Assembly (NCBI RefSeq): GCF_012927345.1
Contig: NZ_JABBGJ010000052.1
Location: forward strand, 1 to 64,000
Length of the DNA stretch: 64,000 nt
Source: Paraburkholderia polaris
Lineage (GTDB): Bacteria; Pseudomonadota; Gammaproteobacteria; Burkholderiales; Burkholderiaceae
Direction: 5' to 3'
Shown: piece by piece, positions 8,511 to 17,786 of the stretch
How the letters are laid out: each line of letters begins with the position of its first letter
Numbering within the stretch: the first letter of the stretch is position 1
Program-made: the position numbers and the translations under genes
Notes under the pieces: model-generated
Seen by the model: the letters and a program-made list of their open reading frames with translations, nothing else
Databases searched by the model: none
Told to the model about the DNA's origin: nothing

Positions 8511-9425
8511 CTATGCCGTATCGATACGCATCGACAGCGTGACCGGCTGATCCGGTTGCGCGATGTCGATGGCAGGGTCCATCTGCCCAGCCAGGTGGCT
8601 GCTCGGCTCCAGGCAAATGTAACTGCCTGCCGGCGGCGAGTGAACGACGAGATAGCGGGCGTCGTGACTCGATACCCTGGTGCTGCGTCCTGAACCCGGG
8701 TAGCTGAGTTGCGCCTCGCAACGCGATGTCTCGCAGAACCATGTCGGCGTCGCGCCGGGCAGGCCGCCGCTGCACAGATCCAGACGGATCGGCTCGAGGG
8801 GGATGTCGCGAACGGTCGGCAGTCCGCCGCTGCTGCCGCTTGCTTGCCAGCGCGCGGTGGCGTCGACGCATGCCCTGACGCCGCCGTGCAGCGGAAAATG
8901 AGGATGAAAACCGAGGCCGGCCGGCATCGATTCCCGTGTGCGATTGATCAAGCTGAGCGTGAAATCGGCCCGGTCTGGGTCGAGACTGACATCGAGCCGC
9001 GCTTCGTAGTCCCAGGGCCACGCCTCGTTTGCCTCGACTTCCAGCGACAACGCGCAATGCGCGGCAGTCGATTCCTCAACCGACCACGCCCGCCGCAATC
9101 CCCAACCGTGCAGGAAGCCGGCGTCGAGGTGATGCGCCACGCGAACCTGACGTCCGCGCCACGCGAATGCATTCCCGGAGAACCGGTTGGTGAAAGGCAG
9201 CATCGGAAAGCACCCGGCGCGCGGCCAAAGCGCGGAATCGAAGTGCGTCGTGTCGAGCGGCACGAGGTAGTCGAATGTCCTGCCGTCCGGCTGCCGCCTC
9301 AGCAGACGGCCGACGCGCGCGCCGAGCTCGGGATGAAGCAGCAACTGGAGGTCGCCCGATACGAGTTTGAGAGGTGCGCGAGCCGTTTTTTCGGCGCGGC
9401 TCGCGTCCGGCGATACGAGTGTCAT
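8511..9425 (-). CDS. Aldose 1-epimerase (mutarotase) family protein
   Basis: 304 residues with galactose-mutarotase-like features: LVSGDLQLLLHPELGARVGRL at the start, FPMLPFTNRFSGNAFAWRGR (substrate-binding Asn-Arg), HGWGLRRAWSV with the conserved His, GLGFHPHFPL and a C-terminal YICLEPSSHLAGQMD where the catalytic Glu lies. These enzymes interconvert the alpha and beta anomers of sugars in the cytoplasm. It lies on the same strand as the dehydratase-like gene that ends upstream at 9570, so both may belong to one sugar-acid catabolic transcript starting at the LacI remnant. Confidence 0.85.
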   Translation of the reverse strand: MTLVSPDASRAEKTARAPLKLVSGDLQLLLHPELGARVGRLLRRQPDGRTFDYLVPLDTTHFDSALWPRAGCFPMLPFTNRFSGNAFAWRGRQVRVAHHLDAGFLHGWGLRRAWSVEESTAAHCALSLEVEANEAWPWDYEARLDVSLDPDRADFTLSLINRTRESMPAGLGFHPHFPLHGGVRACVDATARWQASGSSGGLPTVRDIPLEPIRLDLCSGGLPGATPTWFCETSRCEAQLSYPGSGRSTRVSSHDARYLVVHSPPAGSYICLEPSSHLAGQMDPAIDIAQPDQPVTLSMRIDTA

Positions 9426-9569
9426 GCGAGTGTTCGATTCGTCATGGTGAGTTGTCCGTGGACCTCGTCCGCCTGCGCGTCGAATGGATACGGGACAGAG
9501 GCGCCTGGGTCAGAGGCGTGCGGGTCTAAGGCGCGGGGGGCAGAAGCGTGCGCGTCACAAACGTGCGGG

Positions 9570-10832
9570 TCAAAAGCGTGGCTTCACACGCGTCCAGTCG
9601 GTGCGGAATTTGCGCATCTGCGAGACGTCGTCGCGATTCGTGATGCCGCAACGCAGATATTGCTCGTGCAGCGCACCGAGCGCATCGCGATCGAGCTCGA
9701 CGCCGAGCCCCGGTGCGTCGGTCACGGACACGCAGCCGTTCTCGATGGCAATCTTGCCGCCCTTGATGACCTCGTCGTCCTGCCACGGATAGTGCGTGTC
9801 GCAGGCGTAGGTCAGATTCGGCACGGCGGCGGCGAGATGCGACATCGCCATCAGGCTGATACCGAGGTGCGAGTTCGAGTGCATCGACAGGCCGAGCCCG
9901 AACGTGTCGCACATCGTTGCGAGCACCTGGGTGGCACGCAGCCCACCCCAGTAATGATGATCCGACAGAACGATCTGCACGCCGTTCAGCGCCACATTGC
10001 GGCGGAATTCGTCCATGTCGGTGACGACCATGTTGGTGGCGAGCGGCAGTCCGGTGGCCTTGTGCAATGCGGCCATGCCTTCGAGCCCGGGCGTGGGATC
10101 TTCGTAGTATTCGAGGTCGCCTTGCAGGCGTTGCGCCATGCGGATCGCCGTATCGAGTGACCAGTTCGCATTCGGATCGATACGCAGCGGATGATTGGGG
10201 AAGGCGCGCTTGAGCGCTTTCAGGCAGTCGACTTCATGGTCCGGATCGAGCGCACCGGCTTTGAGCTTGATGCTCTCGAAGCCGTAACGCTCGATCATCG
10301 TGCGAGCCTGCCCGACGAGTTGCTCGGCGTCGAGCACTTCGCCCCACGGGTCACGCCGGTAGGAGGGATCGATGTCGCTGGAATACTTGAAGAACAGGTA
10401 GGCGGCAAAAGGCACCTGTCTGCGCACGGCGCCGCCGAGCAGTTCGTGCACCGGCACGCCGAGCGAGCGTGCCTGCACGTCGAGCAGCGCGACTTCGAAC
10501 CCGCTAAAGAGCTTGTGATGCGCACTGCTGGCTTGCGAGCCGGGCGCGACGTCCAGCTCGATGCCTTGCGTGCTGGATTGGCCGGTGGCCAGCACGCGCT
10601 GCCACAGACCGTTGAGATCGAACGGACTCAGTCCGACCAGCGCGTCCTTCACGCGGATGAGTCTGTCGAGCACCGGCTTGTCGCCGTACGTTTCTCCCAG
10701 CCCGACCAGCCCGTTGTCCGTCTCCACCTCAATGATGGAGCGCAGCGCATAGGGCTCGTGGACGCCGCTCGCATTGAGCAACGGCGGATCGCTGATGGCG
10801 ATAGGGGTGACACGGACGGCGGCGATCTTCAT
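9570..10832 (-). CDS. Enolase-superfamily dehydratase, glucarate-dehydratase-like
   Basis: 420 residues with the order of active-site motifs seen in glucarate dehydratase: SIKLKAG (K189/K191), RIDPNANW (D219), YYEDP (E244), ATNMVVTD (N267), SDHHYWGG (D291) and MHSNSHLGISL (H318 as catalytic base). The enzyme would dehydrate a six-carbon acid sugar to a 2-keto-3-deoxy acid in the cytoplasm using Mg2+. The exact sugar acid is not readable. Its ATG overlaps the stop of the truncated LacI gene by four bases (ATGA). The divergent MFS gene and the downstream epimerase support a sugar-acid utilisation locus. Confidence 0.85.
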   Translation of the reverse strand: MKIAAVRVTPIAISDPPLLNASGVHEPYALRSIIEVETDNGLVGLGETYGDKPVLDRLIRVKDALVGLSPFDLNGLWQRVLATGQSSTQGIELDVAPGSQASSAHHKLFSGFEVALLDVQARSLGVPVHELLGGAVRRQVPFAAYLFFKYSSDIDPSYRRDPWGEVLDAEQLVGQARTMIERYGFESIKLKAGALDPDHEVDCLKALKRAFPNHPLRIDPNANWSLDTAIRMAQRLQGDLEYYEDPTPGLEGMAALHKATGLPLATNMVVTDMDEFRRNVALNGVQIVLSDHHYWGGLRATQVLATMCDTFGLGLSMHSNSHLGISLMAMSHLAAAVPNLTYACDTHYPWQDDEVIKGGKIAIENGCVSVTDAPGLGVELDRDALGALHEQYLRCGITNRDDVSQMRKFRTDWTRVKPRF

Positions 10833-11059
10833 CGGGTGGTTCCTTCTCTGCGTGGGGCGGCGCGCTCTTGGGGCGTGCCGTCGAAGTGGGGCGCGCCGGG
10901 ACGGCGCATGGTGGACTCCCGCACCACAAGGCGTGGTTCGAGTAGCGAGTATTCGGTGTCGTTTTTGCCCGCGAGCCCGTTCATGTACTTCGAGACGGTA
11001 GCGACGGAAACGCCGGCGGCGGCTGCAACATCGCGGATCGTGGGGGAGGTCTTTTTCAT
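10829..11059 (-). pseudogene. LacI-family regulator reduced to its HTH plus C-terminal tail
   Basis: From the ATG at 11059 the frame encodes 76 residues. PTIRDVAAAAGVSVATVSKYMNG is a complete LacI DNA-binding HTH. Directly after it comes SLLEPRLVVREST, the typical last beta-strand of LacI proteins. A full LacI is about 330-350 residues, so the whole sugar-binding domain has been removed in frame. The stop overlaps the dehydratase start. A LacI-type operator lies 6-25 bp upstream. The product could still be made, but it lacks the ligand and dimer core and is unlikely to act as a normal repressor. Confidence 0.8.
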
Positions 11060-11064
11060 CTGGT

Positions 11065-11084
11065 TTAGGATAACGTTTTCCAAT
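11065..11084. promoter_or_regulatory. LacI-type operator before the LacI remnant
   Basis: TTAGGATAACGTTTTCCAAT matches the perfect palindrome at 11371-11390 in 17 of 20 positions and is centred on the CG typical of LacI sites. It lies just upstream of the ATG at 11059 and would have allowed autoregulation of the minus-strand operon. Confidence 0.65.
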
Positions 11085-11370
11085 GCTAGTTGAAAATCGA
11101 TCGGCAGTAAATAGTTGATGCTTGTTGGCGCTCGGAATCGTGTGGCTGATGCACGTCGGTTACTGGCTGACACCCGTTAAAACGGAAATTGTCTGGCAAA
11201 TACAATAACTTGGTGCCGAACATAAGTCGCTATCGTTCGCCTTGGTTCGACACCGGGCATGCCGCCTGCCACCGCGGTGGGAGTCTGCGGCGCATAGCAA
11301 GCGCTTCCGGGTTTTCACTGACACGCGCAGATTAGGAAAACGATCGACTCGAAGAATTCGTCTCATTATT

Positions 11371-11390
11371 TTTGGAAAACGTTTTCCAAA
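11371..11390. promoter_or_regulatory. Perfect 20-bp LacI-type operator before the MFS gene
   Basis: TTTGGAAAACGTTTTCCAAA is a perfect palindrome with the central CG of LacI/GalR operators. It lies about 150 bp upstream of the MFS start at 11542 and 310 bp from the LacI remnant, so one regulator likely controlled both divergent units. Confidence 0.75.
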
Positions 11391-11541
11391 TCGATGTCTC
11401 GCCAGAGGCCGGGACCCATTCTTCAGGTTATGCAAACTCAATTCAATTTCAGCGGCAAGGTAGTGGCGACGAACGCAGACAAAGTCGGGCGGCGCCTTGT
11501 GCTGCTCGAACAAGACACTATTCTGGAGACGAGGCGGCACC

Positions 11542-12834
11542 ATGACGATAAAAGTGAAAGGACTCCGGTGGTGGATGATCGGCCTGCTGACGCTAGGCAC
11601 GATCACGAACTACCTCGCGCGCAGTTCATTGAGCATTGCGGCGCCCACGGTCATGCAGCATCTGCATATCAGCACCCATGAATATGGGTGGATAACGGGC
11701 GCCTTTCTAGTCATGTACCCAATCGGGGCGCCGCTCACCGGCTATCTGATGGATCGCATCGGCTTGCGGGCGGGCTTCCTGATCTGCGGCGTCGCCTGGT
11801 CGCTGGTTTGCATGGCGCATGGTTTCGTGGCGGGCTGGGTTGGGCTGTTCGTGCTGCGAGGCGTGCTTGGTCTTGTCGAGGCGGCGTTCATTCCCGGCGG
11901 AATGCGTGCGGCGGCTTACTGGTTCCCCGCGCAGGAGCGAGGGATCGCGGCGGGTGTGTTCAACCTGGGGACGTCGACTGGCGCGATACTCGCACCGCCG
12001 TTGATCGCGTGGTCGATCCTTCACTACAGCTGGCAAGTGGCGTTCATGATCGCCGGTGCGCTTGGCCTGTGCTGGGCCGTGCTGTGGCTTGTTCTCTACC
12101 GTCATCCGGACCGGCACCCGGCGTTGTCGAGCGAGGAGGCTGCGTACATCGCCGCCGGGCAGGAGAGCACGCTGCGTTCGAACGAGGGCAAAAAGCCGTC
12201 GCTGCGCGAGATTCTCAAAGAGCGCAATTTCTGGGGCATCGCGCTTCCGCGTTTTTTCGCGGACCCGGTGTGGGGCACGCTGGTCTACTGGATGCCGCTG
12301 TATCTCTATCAGGCGCGCGGCTTCGATCTGAAGACGATCGCGATGACCGCCTGGCTGCCGTTCGTGACCGCCGACATCGGCTGCCTGATGGGCGGTTCGC
12401 TGTCGGCCTGGCTCAAGCGCCGCTTCGGCACGCCGATCGTCGACGGCAAGCGCATGGTGTTCACGCTGGCCGCGCTCCTGATGATTGGCATGGCCGGGGT
12501 GGGATTAGTTCAGAGTCCGGCGATGGCGATCTTCCTGCTTTGCCTTGGCGGATTTGCCCACCAGACGCTGTCGATTACAGTGATCTCGATGTCCGCGGAC
12601 CTGTTTGCGCGTCGTGAAGTGGGGACGGTCACCGGGCTGGCCGGCTGCGTTGCGGGAATCGGCAATCTTGCCTTCACGCTGGTGATCGGCGGCCTTGTGA
12701 GCAAGATCGGCTACACGCCGTTCTTTATCGCCCTCGGCTTCGGCGATCTGATTGGCGCTACGGTGCTGTGGACGGTGGTCAAGCCCGTCAAGGCGCTGGC
12801 GGGCGAGCCGCTGGTGCGGGAAGTGGGGGCCTGA
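11542..12834 (+). CDS. MFS transporter, anion:cation symporter (hexuronate/glucarate-type)
   Basis: 430 residues with 12 predicted membrane segments. It starts at the ATG 11542 (MTIKVKGLRWWMIGLLTLG); an upstream TTG in frame is less likely. NYLARSSLSIAAPTVM in the first segment, GYLMDRIGLRAG as the loop 2-3 motif, and GLVEAAFIPGGMRAAAYWFP in segment 4 fit the ACS family, whose members import hexuronates, glucarate or related acids with protons. A 20-bp LacI operator lies upstream, and the divergent dehydratase and epimerase genes suggest an acid-sugar substrate. Confidence 0.88.
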   Translation: MTIKVKGLRWWMIGLLTLGTITNYLARSSLSIAAPTVMQHLHISTHEYGWITGAFLVMYPIGAPLTGYLMDRIGLRAGFLICGVAWSLVCMAHGFVAGWVGLFVLRGVLGLVEAAFIPGGMRAAAYWFPAQERGIAAGVFNLGTSTGAILAPPLIAWSILHYSWQVAFMIAGALGLCWAVLWLVLYRHPDRHPALSSEEAAYIAAGQESTLRSNEGKKPSLREILKERNFWGIALPRFFADPVWGTLVYWMPLYLYQARGFDLKTIAMTAWLPFVTADIGCLMGGSLSAWLKRRFGTPIVDGKRMVFTLAALLMIGMAGVGLVQSPAMAIFLLCLGGFAHQTLSITVISMSADLFARREVGTVTGLAGCVAGIGNLAFTLVIGGLVSKIGYTPFFIALGFGDLIGATVLWTVVKPVKALAGEPLVREVGA

Positions 12835-13197
12835 GCCCGTGGTGACGCACAGCAGTCGCCGATTCTTCCGGCACATGCGAAGCGATAAATGCCTATTCCA
12901 TGCATATCGGAATTTCTTGAGCAGAGCTTCGACGTGTACATCGCCGAATTTTTGGCACCTGGTTTCCACGTTGCGGCCCTGTGCCGCTGGCGCATGACTC
13001 CTTTGGCGGTTCGACACGGGATGGACCAGTTTCGGCCGTTCGCTCGCTCGGCGTAACAGACATTCGAACGTCGGTTCCACCTTGGCACCGGACCCCCGTT
13101 GCGCCTATTTTGTTCTTCATGCCACTGCTGTGCGTGCAGAGACCGGCCGTTCGAAAATGCGGAAAACGACTTCAATGGGCGAGGAGAGTCGGCGAAT
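12835..13197. other. Intergenic leader before the SulP gene
   Basis: About 360 bp without a supported gene. A loose inverted repeat ATTCC (12895-12899) and GGAAT (12909-12913) is visible, but I cannot assign a regulator. A GAGGAG at 13181-13186 serves the next start. Confidence 0.4.
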
Positions 13198-15426
13198 ATG
13201 AAATCAGCTCGTCTCCGATCGATAGCCCGCGACGCTGCCGGCGCCCTTGCTGGTGCGTTGACCGTCGTTCCTATCATCCTTAGTTGCGGCGCTGTGCTGT
13301 ATGAAAGCATGGGTGCTGCATGGGTGACGGCGGGCATATCCGCTGCCTTTGTCGCGGCCGTGGCGGCCGCCATCGTCGCGGCGCTGTTGGGCGGGACGCC
13401 GTTGCACATGAATTCACCGAAAACGACGCATGCCGCCATTCTGTCTGGCCTGATTGCGAGCGTGGCGGCGGACCCGTCGTTCGGCTCCGGAAGCGGCAGC
13501 GGGGGCGCCGGGCTCGTGGTTGTAGCGTCCACCGCACTGCTGGTTTCTGGCGTTGTTCAGTCGTTTCTGGGTGCGTCGCGCCTCGGTTTGCTCGTCAAGT
13601 TCGTTCCATATCCGGTGCTCGCGGGCTTCATCAATGGGTTTGCGATCCAGATCATCCTGAATCAACTGCCACGAGCCCTGGCGATCGATGGGCCGCAAGA
13701 GCTACTGCGGGCCTTGAACGGCACGGTGCCGGTCAACTGGTGGGCTGTGGGATTTGCCCTCGGGTCGGGCGGACTGGTGATCCTGGCGAAGAAGAGAAGC
13801 GGGCCTGTTCCAGCGGCATTGATCGGTCTCTTTGGCGGAACGGCACTCCAGATGCTGTGCTTGCGTCTTGTTCCGCAAGAGGATCTGGGTGCCACGATTG
13901 GAGCGCTGCCGCCGGGCATTCCGCTGATCTTGCGCACGACCGACATCCTGAACTTCGTCACCTCCGCTGATTTTCGCAATCATGCCGCCGTGATACTGGC
14001 AACCGGCATCACGATCGCACTGGTGTCGTCAATACAATCCCTGCTGAGCATCTCGAGCACCGAACAACTCTTCGGGGCTCGCCACAACAGCAATCGCGAA
14101 CTGGTCGTGCAGGGCGCTTCAAACATCGTGGCGGCGTTGTTTGGCGGCGCGCCCAGTGGCGGATCGCCGAACATTACACGAATCGTCCATACGAGCGGCG
14201 GCCGTACGCAACTTGCCAACCTCGCCTATGCGTGCACGCTTCTGGCGCTGTCATATAGGTTGAACCGGCTAGTCGGCCAGATTCCGCTCTCGGTCATGGC
14301 CGGTGTCGTGATCGTGACCAGCGCGGAGGCGATGGACAAGTGGACGCATCAACTGCTGCTCGGCGTGGGTTATGCCGGCCATTCTTCCACCCGCTGGGAG
14401 ATTTTCCTTAACCTGGCGCTGGTGTTCGTCGTGACCGCGTTAGTCGTCTTCACCAGCGTACTGATTGCGCTCGGTGTGGGTTTCGCCGCTGCGTTGATCG
14501 CATTCATCTATCGCTCGAATGCGCAAATGATTCGCCGCATACAACACGCAACGCAGCTTCGCTCCAGAACGGAAAGATCGGGCGCGGCGCTTGAGGCGCT
14601 TGCCCAGCACGGTCGCCGGATTGCTATCGTCGAACTTGATGGCCCGCTCTTTTTCGGCTCGGCGGAGAGAGTGGAGCGAGTGGAGCGAGTGGTCGGAGAT
14701 GAGTTATCCGGTAGCGATTGGGTGTTGCTCGACTTGAGGCGCATCAGCCATTTCGACAGTAGCGGCGTATTGATGTTAAAGCGCCTCGATGAACTGCTGG
14801 TCAGGTCCGGGCGGCGTCTGTTTCTTGCACCGCTTCTCGCCGGGGGACTGCGCCGGAAGTTTCTGGAGGAATGGGGACTGACGAAGCCGGAAGCGGAGTT
14901 GCGCGTATTCGATAGCACGGACGCCGCGCTATCGCAAGCTGAAGACGAACTGCTCGACAAGTTGGCGGCCCAGGAATGCGACGAGGAAATCGATCTTGCC
15001 GCCTTTCCGTTGACTCAGGACATGAGTGATGACGAGCGAGCGCTGCTGATGAGTCTGGCGACGCGCAGATCATTTGCCGCCGGCGGTGTCGTGCTCGGAC
15101 GCGAGGACCCGCGTGGCGGCCTGTTACTGCTGACGCGAGGGCGGCTCAGCGTTCTCTGGGAGAAAGACGGGAAGGTGTTGCGCACGGCCAGTTACCGGGC
15201 GGGCATGACGCTCGGCGAAATACCGTTGATGTTGGAGCGGCAGCGCCTGTTAAAGCTTGTCGCCGATACGCCCGCTGTCTTGCTGGAGCTATCGCAGGAC
15301 ACGCTCGAACATCTGCGCACCACGATGCCCGGCCTTGACGCGAAACTGATGCGGAATTTGAGTATCGAAATCAGCGATCGCCTCTGCGACCTGCTTGAAA
15401 CGGTAAGAGACCTCGAGGGCGATTGA
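13198..15426 (+). CDS. SulP-family anion transporter with STAS and cyclic-nucleotide-binding domains
   Basis: 742 residues from the ATG at 13198. Residues 1-440 are hydrophobic with the SulP pattern of 12-14 segments (KTTHAAILSGLIASVAADP, VPYPVLAGFINGFAIQI, SIQSLLSISSTEQLFG). A STAS domain follows at about 475-560 (RRIAIVELDGPLFFGSAE, ISHFDSSGVLMLKRLDEL). A third domain at about 616-735 (RGGLLLLTRGRLSVLWE, RAGMTLGEIPLMLE) resembles a cNMP-binding fold. SulP proteins move sulfate, bicarbonate or dicarboxylates across the inner membrane. The cNMP domain would let a nucleotide gate transport. In-frame sequence upstream is open from a TTG at 13099, but the ATG begins the family-like sequence. Confidence 0.88.
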   Translation: MKSARLRSIARDAAGALAGALTVVPIILSCGAVLYESMGAAWVTAGISAAFVAAVAAAIVAALLGGTPLHMNSPKTTHAAILSGLIASVAADPSFGSGSGSGGAGLVVVASTALLVSGVVQSFLGASRLGLLVKFVPYPVLAGFINGFAIQIILNQLPRALAIDGPQELLRALNGTVPVNWWAVGFALGSGGLVILAKKRSGPVPAALIGLFGGTALQMLCLRLVPQEDLGATIGALPPGIPLILRTTDILNFVTSADFRNHAAVILATGITIALVSSIQSLLSISSTEQLFGARHNSNRELVVQGASNIVAALFGGAPSGGSPNITRIVHTSGGRTQLANLAYACTLLALSYRLNRLVGQIPLSVMAGVVIVTSAEAMDKWTHQLLLGVGYAGHSSTRWEIFLNLALVFVVTALVVFTSVLIALGVGFAAALIAFIYRSNAQMIRRIQHATQLRSRTERSGAALEALAQHGRRIAIVELDGPLFFGSAERVERVERVVGDELSGSDWVLLDLRRISHFDSSGVLMLKRLDELLVRSGRRLFLAPLLAGGLRRKFLEEWGLTKPEAELRVFDSTDAALSQAEDELLDKLAAQECDEEIDLAAFPLTQDMSDDERALLMSLATRRSFAAGGVVLGREDPRGGLLLLTRGRLSVLWEKDGKVLRTASYRAGMTLGEIPLMLERQRLLKLVADTPAVLLELSQDTLEHLRTTMPGLDAKLMRNLSIEISDRLCDLLETVRDLEGD

Positions 15427-15528
15427 GCGGCGCGGAAATGCCGGCGTTGCCCGGCGAAGTGGCGCAAGAGGTCAGAGCGCACTTCGATAGCACATGTGCC
15501 GCACGTAACCAGCGAGCGCGAGCAGGCA

Positions 15529-16247
15529 ATGAGTAAGCTGATAGACATCGACCGGCTGTTCAACGGCCGCCACTTCGACCGCGAAGTCATCGTCCTGTGT
15601 GTGCATTGGTATCTGCGTTACAAGCTCAGCTTTCGAGACCTCGTTGAAATAATGGCCGAGCGCGGCCTGTCGCTGGCGCACACTACGATCATGCGTTGGG
15701 TCAAACGCTTCGCGCCGGAGTTCTGCAAGCGCTGGGATCGGTTTGCGAAATCCGCTGGTCGTTCATGGAGAGTCGACGAGACGTATGTGAAAGTCCGTGG
15801 CAATGGGTCTATCTTTACCGTGCAGTTGACCGCGCAGGAAAGACGGTCGACTTCCGGCTCAGCGCCAGGCGCGATGTCGCTGCGGCCAAGGCTTTCTTCG
15901 CGAAGGCGATCAGGAGTCAAGGGATCGCTCCGAAGACAATCACGCTAGACGGTTACGCTGCGTCTCACCGCGCGGTGCGCGAAATGAAGGCGGATCAGTT
16001 TCTGTCCGCGGACACGACGTTGCGGTCGTCGAAGTATTTGAACAACCTGATCGAGCAGGATCATCGCAACATCAAGTCCAGGGTCAATGCAATGCTCGGT
16101 TTCAAACGCTTCAGGAGTGCCGCCATTACGATATCGGGCGTCGAGTTGATGCATCGCATTCGGAAAGGTCAGGTCAACCTCGCACGGTTGCGCCTCAAAG
16201 ATACCACTGCGCCCGCTGTTTGGAAGGCAGTCCTTTCAGCACGATGA
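15529..16247 (+). pseudogene. IS6-family transposase, frameshifted
   Basis: The first frame from the ATG at 15529 gives MSKLIDIDRLFNGRHFDREV, LAHTTIMRWVKRFAPEF and RSWRVDETYVKVRG. Reading then jumps frame near 15801-15804 and continues YLYRAVDRAGKTVDFRLSAR, TITLDGYAASHRAV and SKYLNNLIEQDHRNIKSRVN to a stop at 16247. One G seems to be missing where the related copy at 33.7 kb reads RGKWVYLYRAVD. These are the DDE blocks of IS6/IS240 transposases. A TIR-like right end (AATTTGCACCACAGCCC) lies at 16284-16300. No clear left end was found. Confidence 0.85.
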
Positions 16248-16714
16248 TGCAATGGTGAATACGCCGCTTTTCGCTCGCGCCCGTAATTTGCACCACAGCC
16301 CGCCTTGGCATTTATCGATGCGTATCGGCCCATGGCGCTGCGTCCTGCTAAAGTTCGGCAATATGCTTATCGCGCCGGACAGCCATTTCTGCGGCGACGT
16401 CGCAGTCACTTCTCCCTCACTTGACCAATTGGGAAGCCGCGCCATTGAAACAGCCCCGCGATGGCACGTCACCCCCTGCTGATGCAATGGTGAATACGCC
16501 GCTTTTCGCTCGCGCCCGTAATTTGCACCACAGCCCGCCTTGGCATTTATCGATGCGTATCGGCCCATGGCGCTGCGTCCTGCTAAAGTTCGGCAATATG
16601 CTTATCGCGCCGGACAGCCATTTCTGCGGCGACGTCGCAGTCACTTCTCCCTCACTTGACCAATTGGGAAGCCGCGCCATTGAAACAGCCCCGCGATGGC
16701 ACGTCACCCCCTGC
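16245..16714. repeat. Perfect 235-bp tandem duplication containing the IS6 right end
   Basis: Positions 16245-16479 and 16480-16714 appear identical base for base; similarity stops exactly at 16714/16715. Each unit begins at the transposase stop (TGATGCAATGG), includes the TIR-like AATTTGCACCACAGCCC (16284-16300 and 16519-16535) and then about 180 bp of flanking DNA. No gene was recognised in the unit. Confidence 0.9.
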
Positions 16715-16775
16715 ACGCTGCAAGTGACGGTTGAGACAATGCAATCTTGCGACGAGCCAGAGCCTTCTGGCTTAT

Positions 16776-17555
16776 TTAACTAACCTGCCCCGCGGCTTTC
16801 AGGATTAGCTGGGCGATTTCGTCGGGATGAGAGATCAACGAGAGATGGCTTGCTTTTACCTCGATGGTCGTAGCGCCCATGCGCTTCGCCATGAAACGTT
16901 CGAGGTCGGGGTTAATTGTCCTGTCTTCCGTCGAAATAGCGTAAAAACTCGGCTTTGACCGCCAGGCAGCCTGCGTGGTCTTGCCGGTTAGCAACTCCTT
17001 GTGAAACGGCTCTTGCACTGCATAGAGGACCTTCGCCTTCGCTTCCGGTAGATCGCCCGCGAAATCGCGAAGGAACGCGGCCTCGCTCAGACGACCTTCA
17101 TCGCCGTCGAAAACAATCCCCGCAGACGCCGGTGGCGCAGAAAATTTCTTGGCCAGCTCCGTGTAATCCTCGCCCGCGTCAGGTGCCCGAGCTGCAACAT
17201 AAACAAGTGCAGAAACGTTCGGGTGCACACCAGCCTCCGTCACGATCATCCCGGAGAAGGAATGCCCGACCAATACGGTCGGACCGTCCTGGCGCGCCAG
17301 CACGCGTTGGGCCGAAGCTACCGCGTCAGGCAACGTCGTCAGAGGGTTCTGGACAGACGTGGTATTGAGTCCCGCTGCTTGCAATCGAGGGATCACTTCT
17401 GACCAGGACGACCCATCGGCGAACAACCCGTGCACAAGGACGACGTTCCGCACTTTCGTCGGCGCTTGAGTTACCGCCATGCCGCGAGTAGAAACGAGCG
17501 TGGCGGCGGCTCCGGCTATCAGGGCAGCCGAGAAACTACGTCTGTTCATCGTCAT
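16776..17555 (-). CDS. Tat-exported alpha/beta hydrolase
   Basis: 259 residues. The N-terminus MTMNRRSFSAALIAGAAATL carries a twin-arginine motif (NRRSFS) and a hydrophobic stretch, so export to the periplasm is likely. The hydrolase core shows the oxyanion segment VLVHGLFADGSSW, the nucleophile elbow VGHSFSG (S99), a late acid in ISTEDRTINPD and the catalytic His in KASHLSLISHPDE. Relatives are annotated as alpha/beta hydrolases or salicylate-esterase-like; the substrate is unknown. It is a single gene, convergent with the IS-derived duplication. Confidence 0.88.
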   Translation of the reverse strand: MTMNRRSFSAALIAGAAATLVSTRGMAVTQAPTKVRNVVLVHGLFADGSSWSEVIPRLQAAGLNTTSVQNPLTTLPDAVASAQRVLARQDGPTVLVGHSFSGMIVTEAGVHPNVSALVYVAARAPDAGEDYTELAKKFSAPPASAGIVFDGDEGRLSEAAFLRDFAGDLPEAKAKVLYAVQEPFHKELLTGKTTQAAWRSKPSFYAISTEDRTINPDLERFMAKRMGATTIEVKASHLSLISHPDEIAQLILKAAGQVS

Positions 17556-17687
17556 AATCTGACTCTCCTTCAGTAGAAGTTCGATTGGGAACGACGCAAA
17601 GCGGTTCTAGTTCAGGCTACGTTAGCTATACTAAATAGCGCACCGTCAACAAGAGGCGCAGACTTCGTCGAGTACTCCGCCCCCTGA

Positions 17688-17786
17688 TCAACAATCGTGT
17701 CCAATTTTGAAACCCCGTTTCCGCAACTCCGCCGCGATATCGTTAGCGGCAATTTCATCGTCCTCTATCGTAAGTACTCTTGACAT
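17688..17786 (-). pseudogene. Remnant of a response-regulator receiver domain
   Basis: From an ATG at 17786 the minus strand encodes 32 residues: SRVLTIEDDEIAANDIAAEL then RKRGFKIGHD, with a stop at 17688. The EDDE acidic cluster and following helix match the start of OmpR-type receiver domains. The phosphoacceptor Asp and the output domain are gone. Confidence 0.6.

Noticed and set aside
945..10160. Long antisense ORFs: 945-1973 minus, 2586-3608 minus, 4744-6441 minus (565 aa), 8709-10160 plus (483 aa)
   Set aside because: They lie opposite well-recognised genes, have Arg/His/Ala-rich compositions typical of high-GC shadow frames and show no family motif.
12895..12913. CysB-like site (ATTCC...GGAAT) before the SulP gene
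   Set aside because: Only 5-bp arms and no second feature of a sulfur-regulon promoter; too weak to call.
15430..15528. Left terminal repeat of the first IS6 copy
   Set aside because: A loose match (AAGTGGCGCAAGAG) is seen near 15460, but it is too diverged from GGTTGTGGTGCAAAT to accept.
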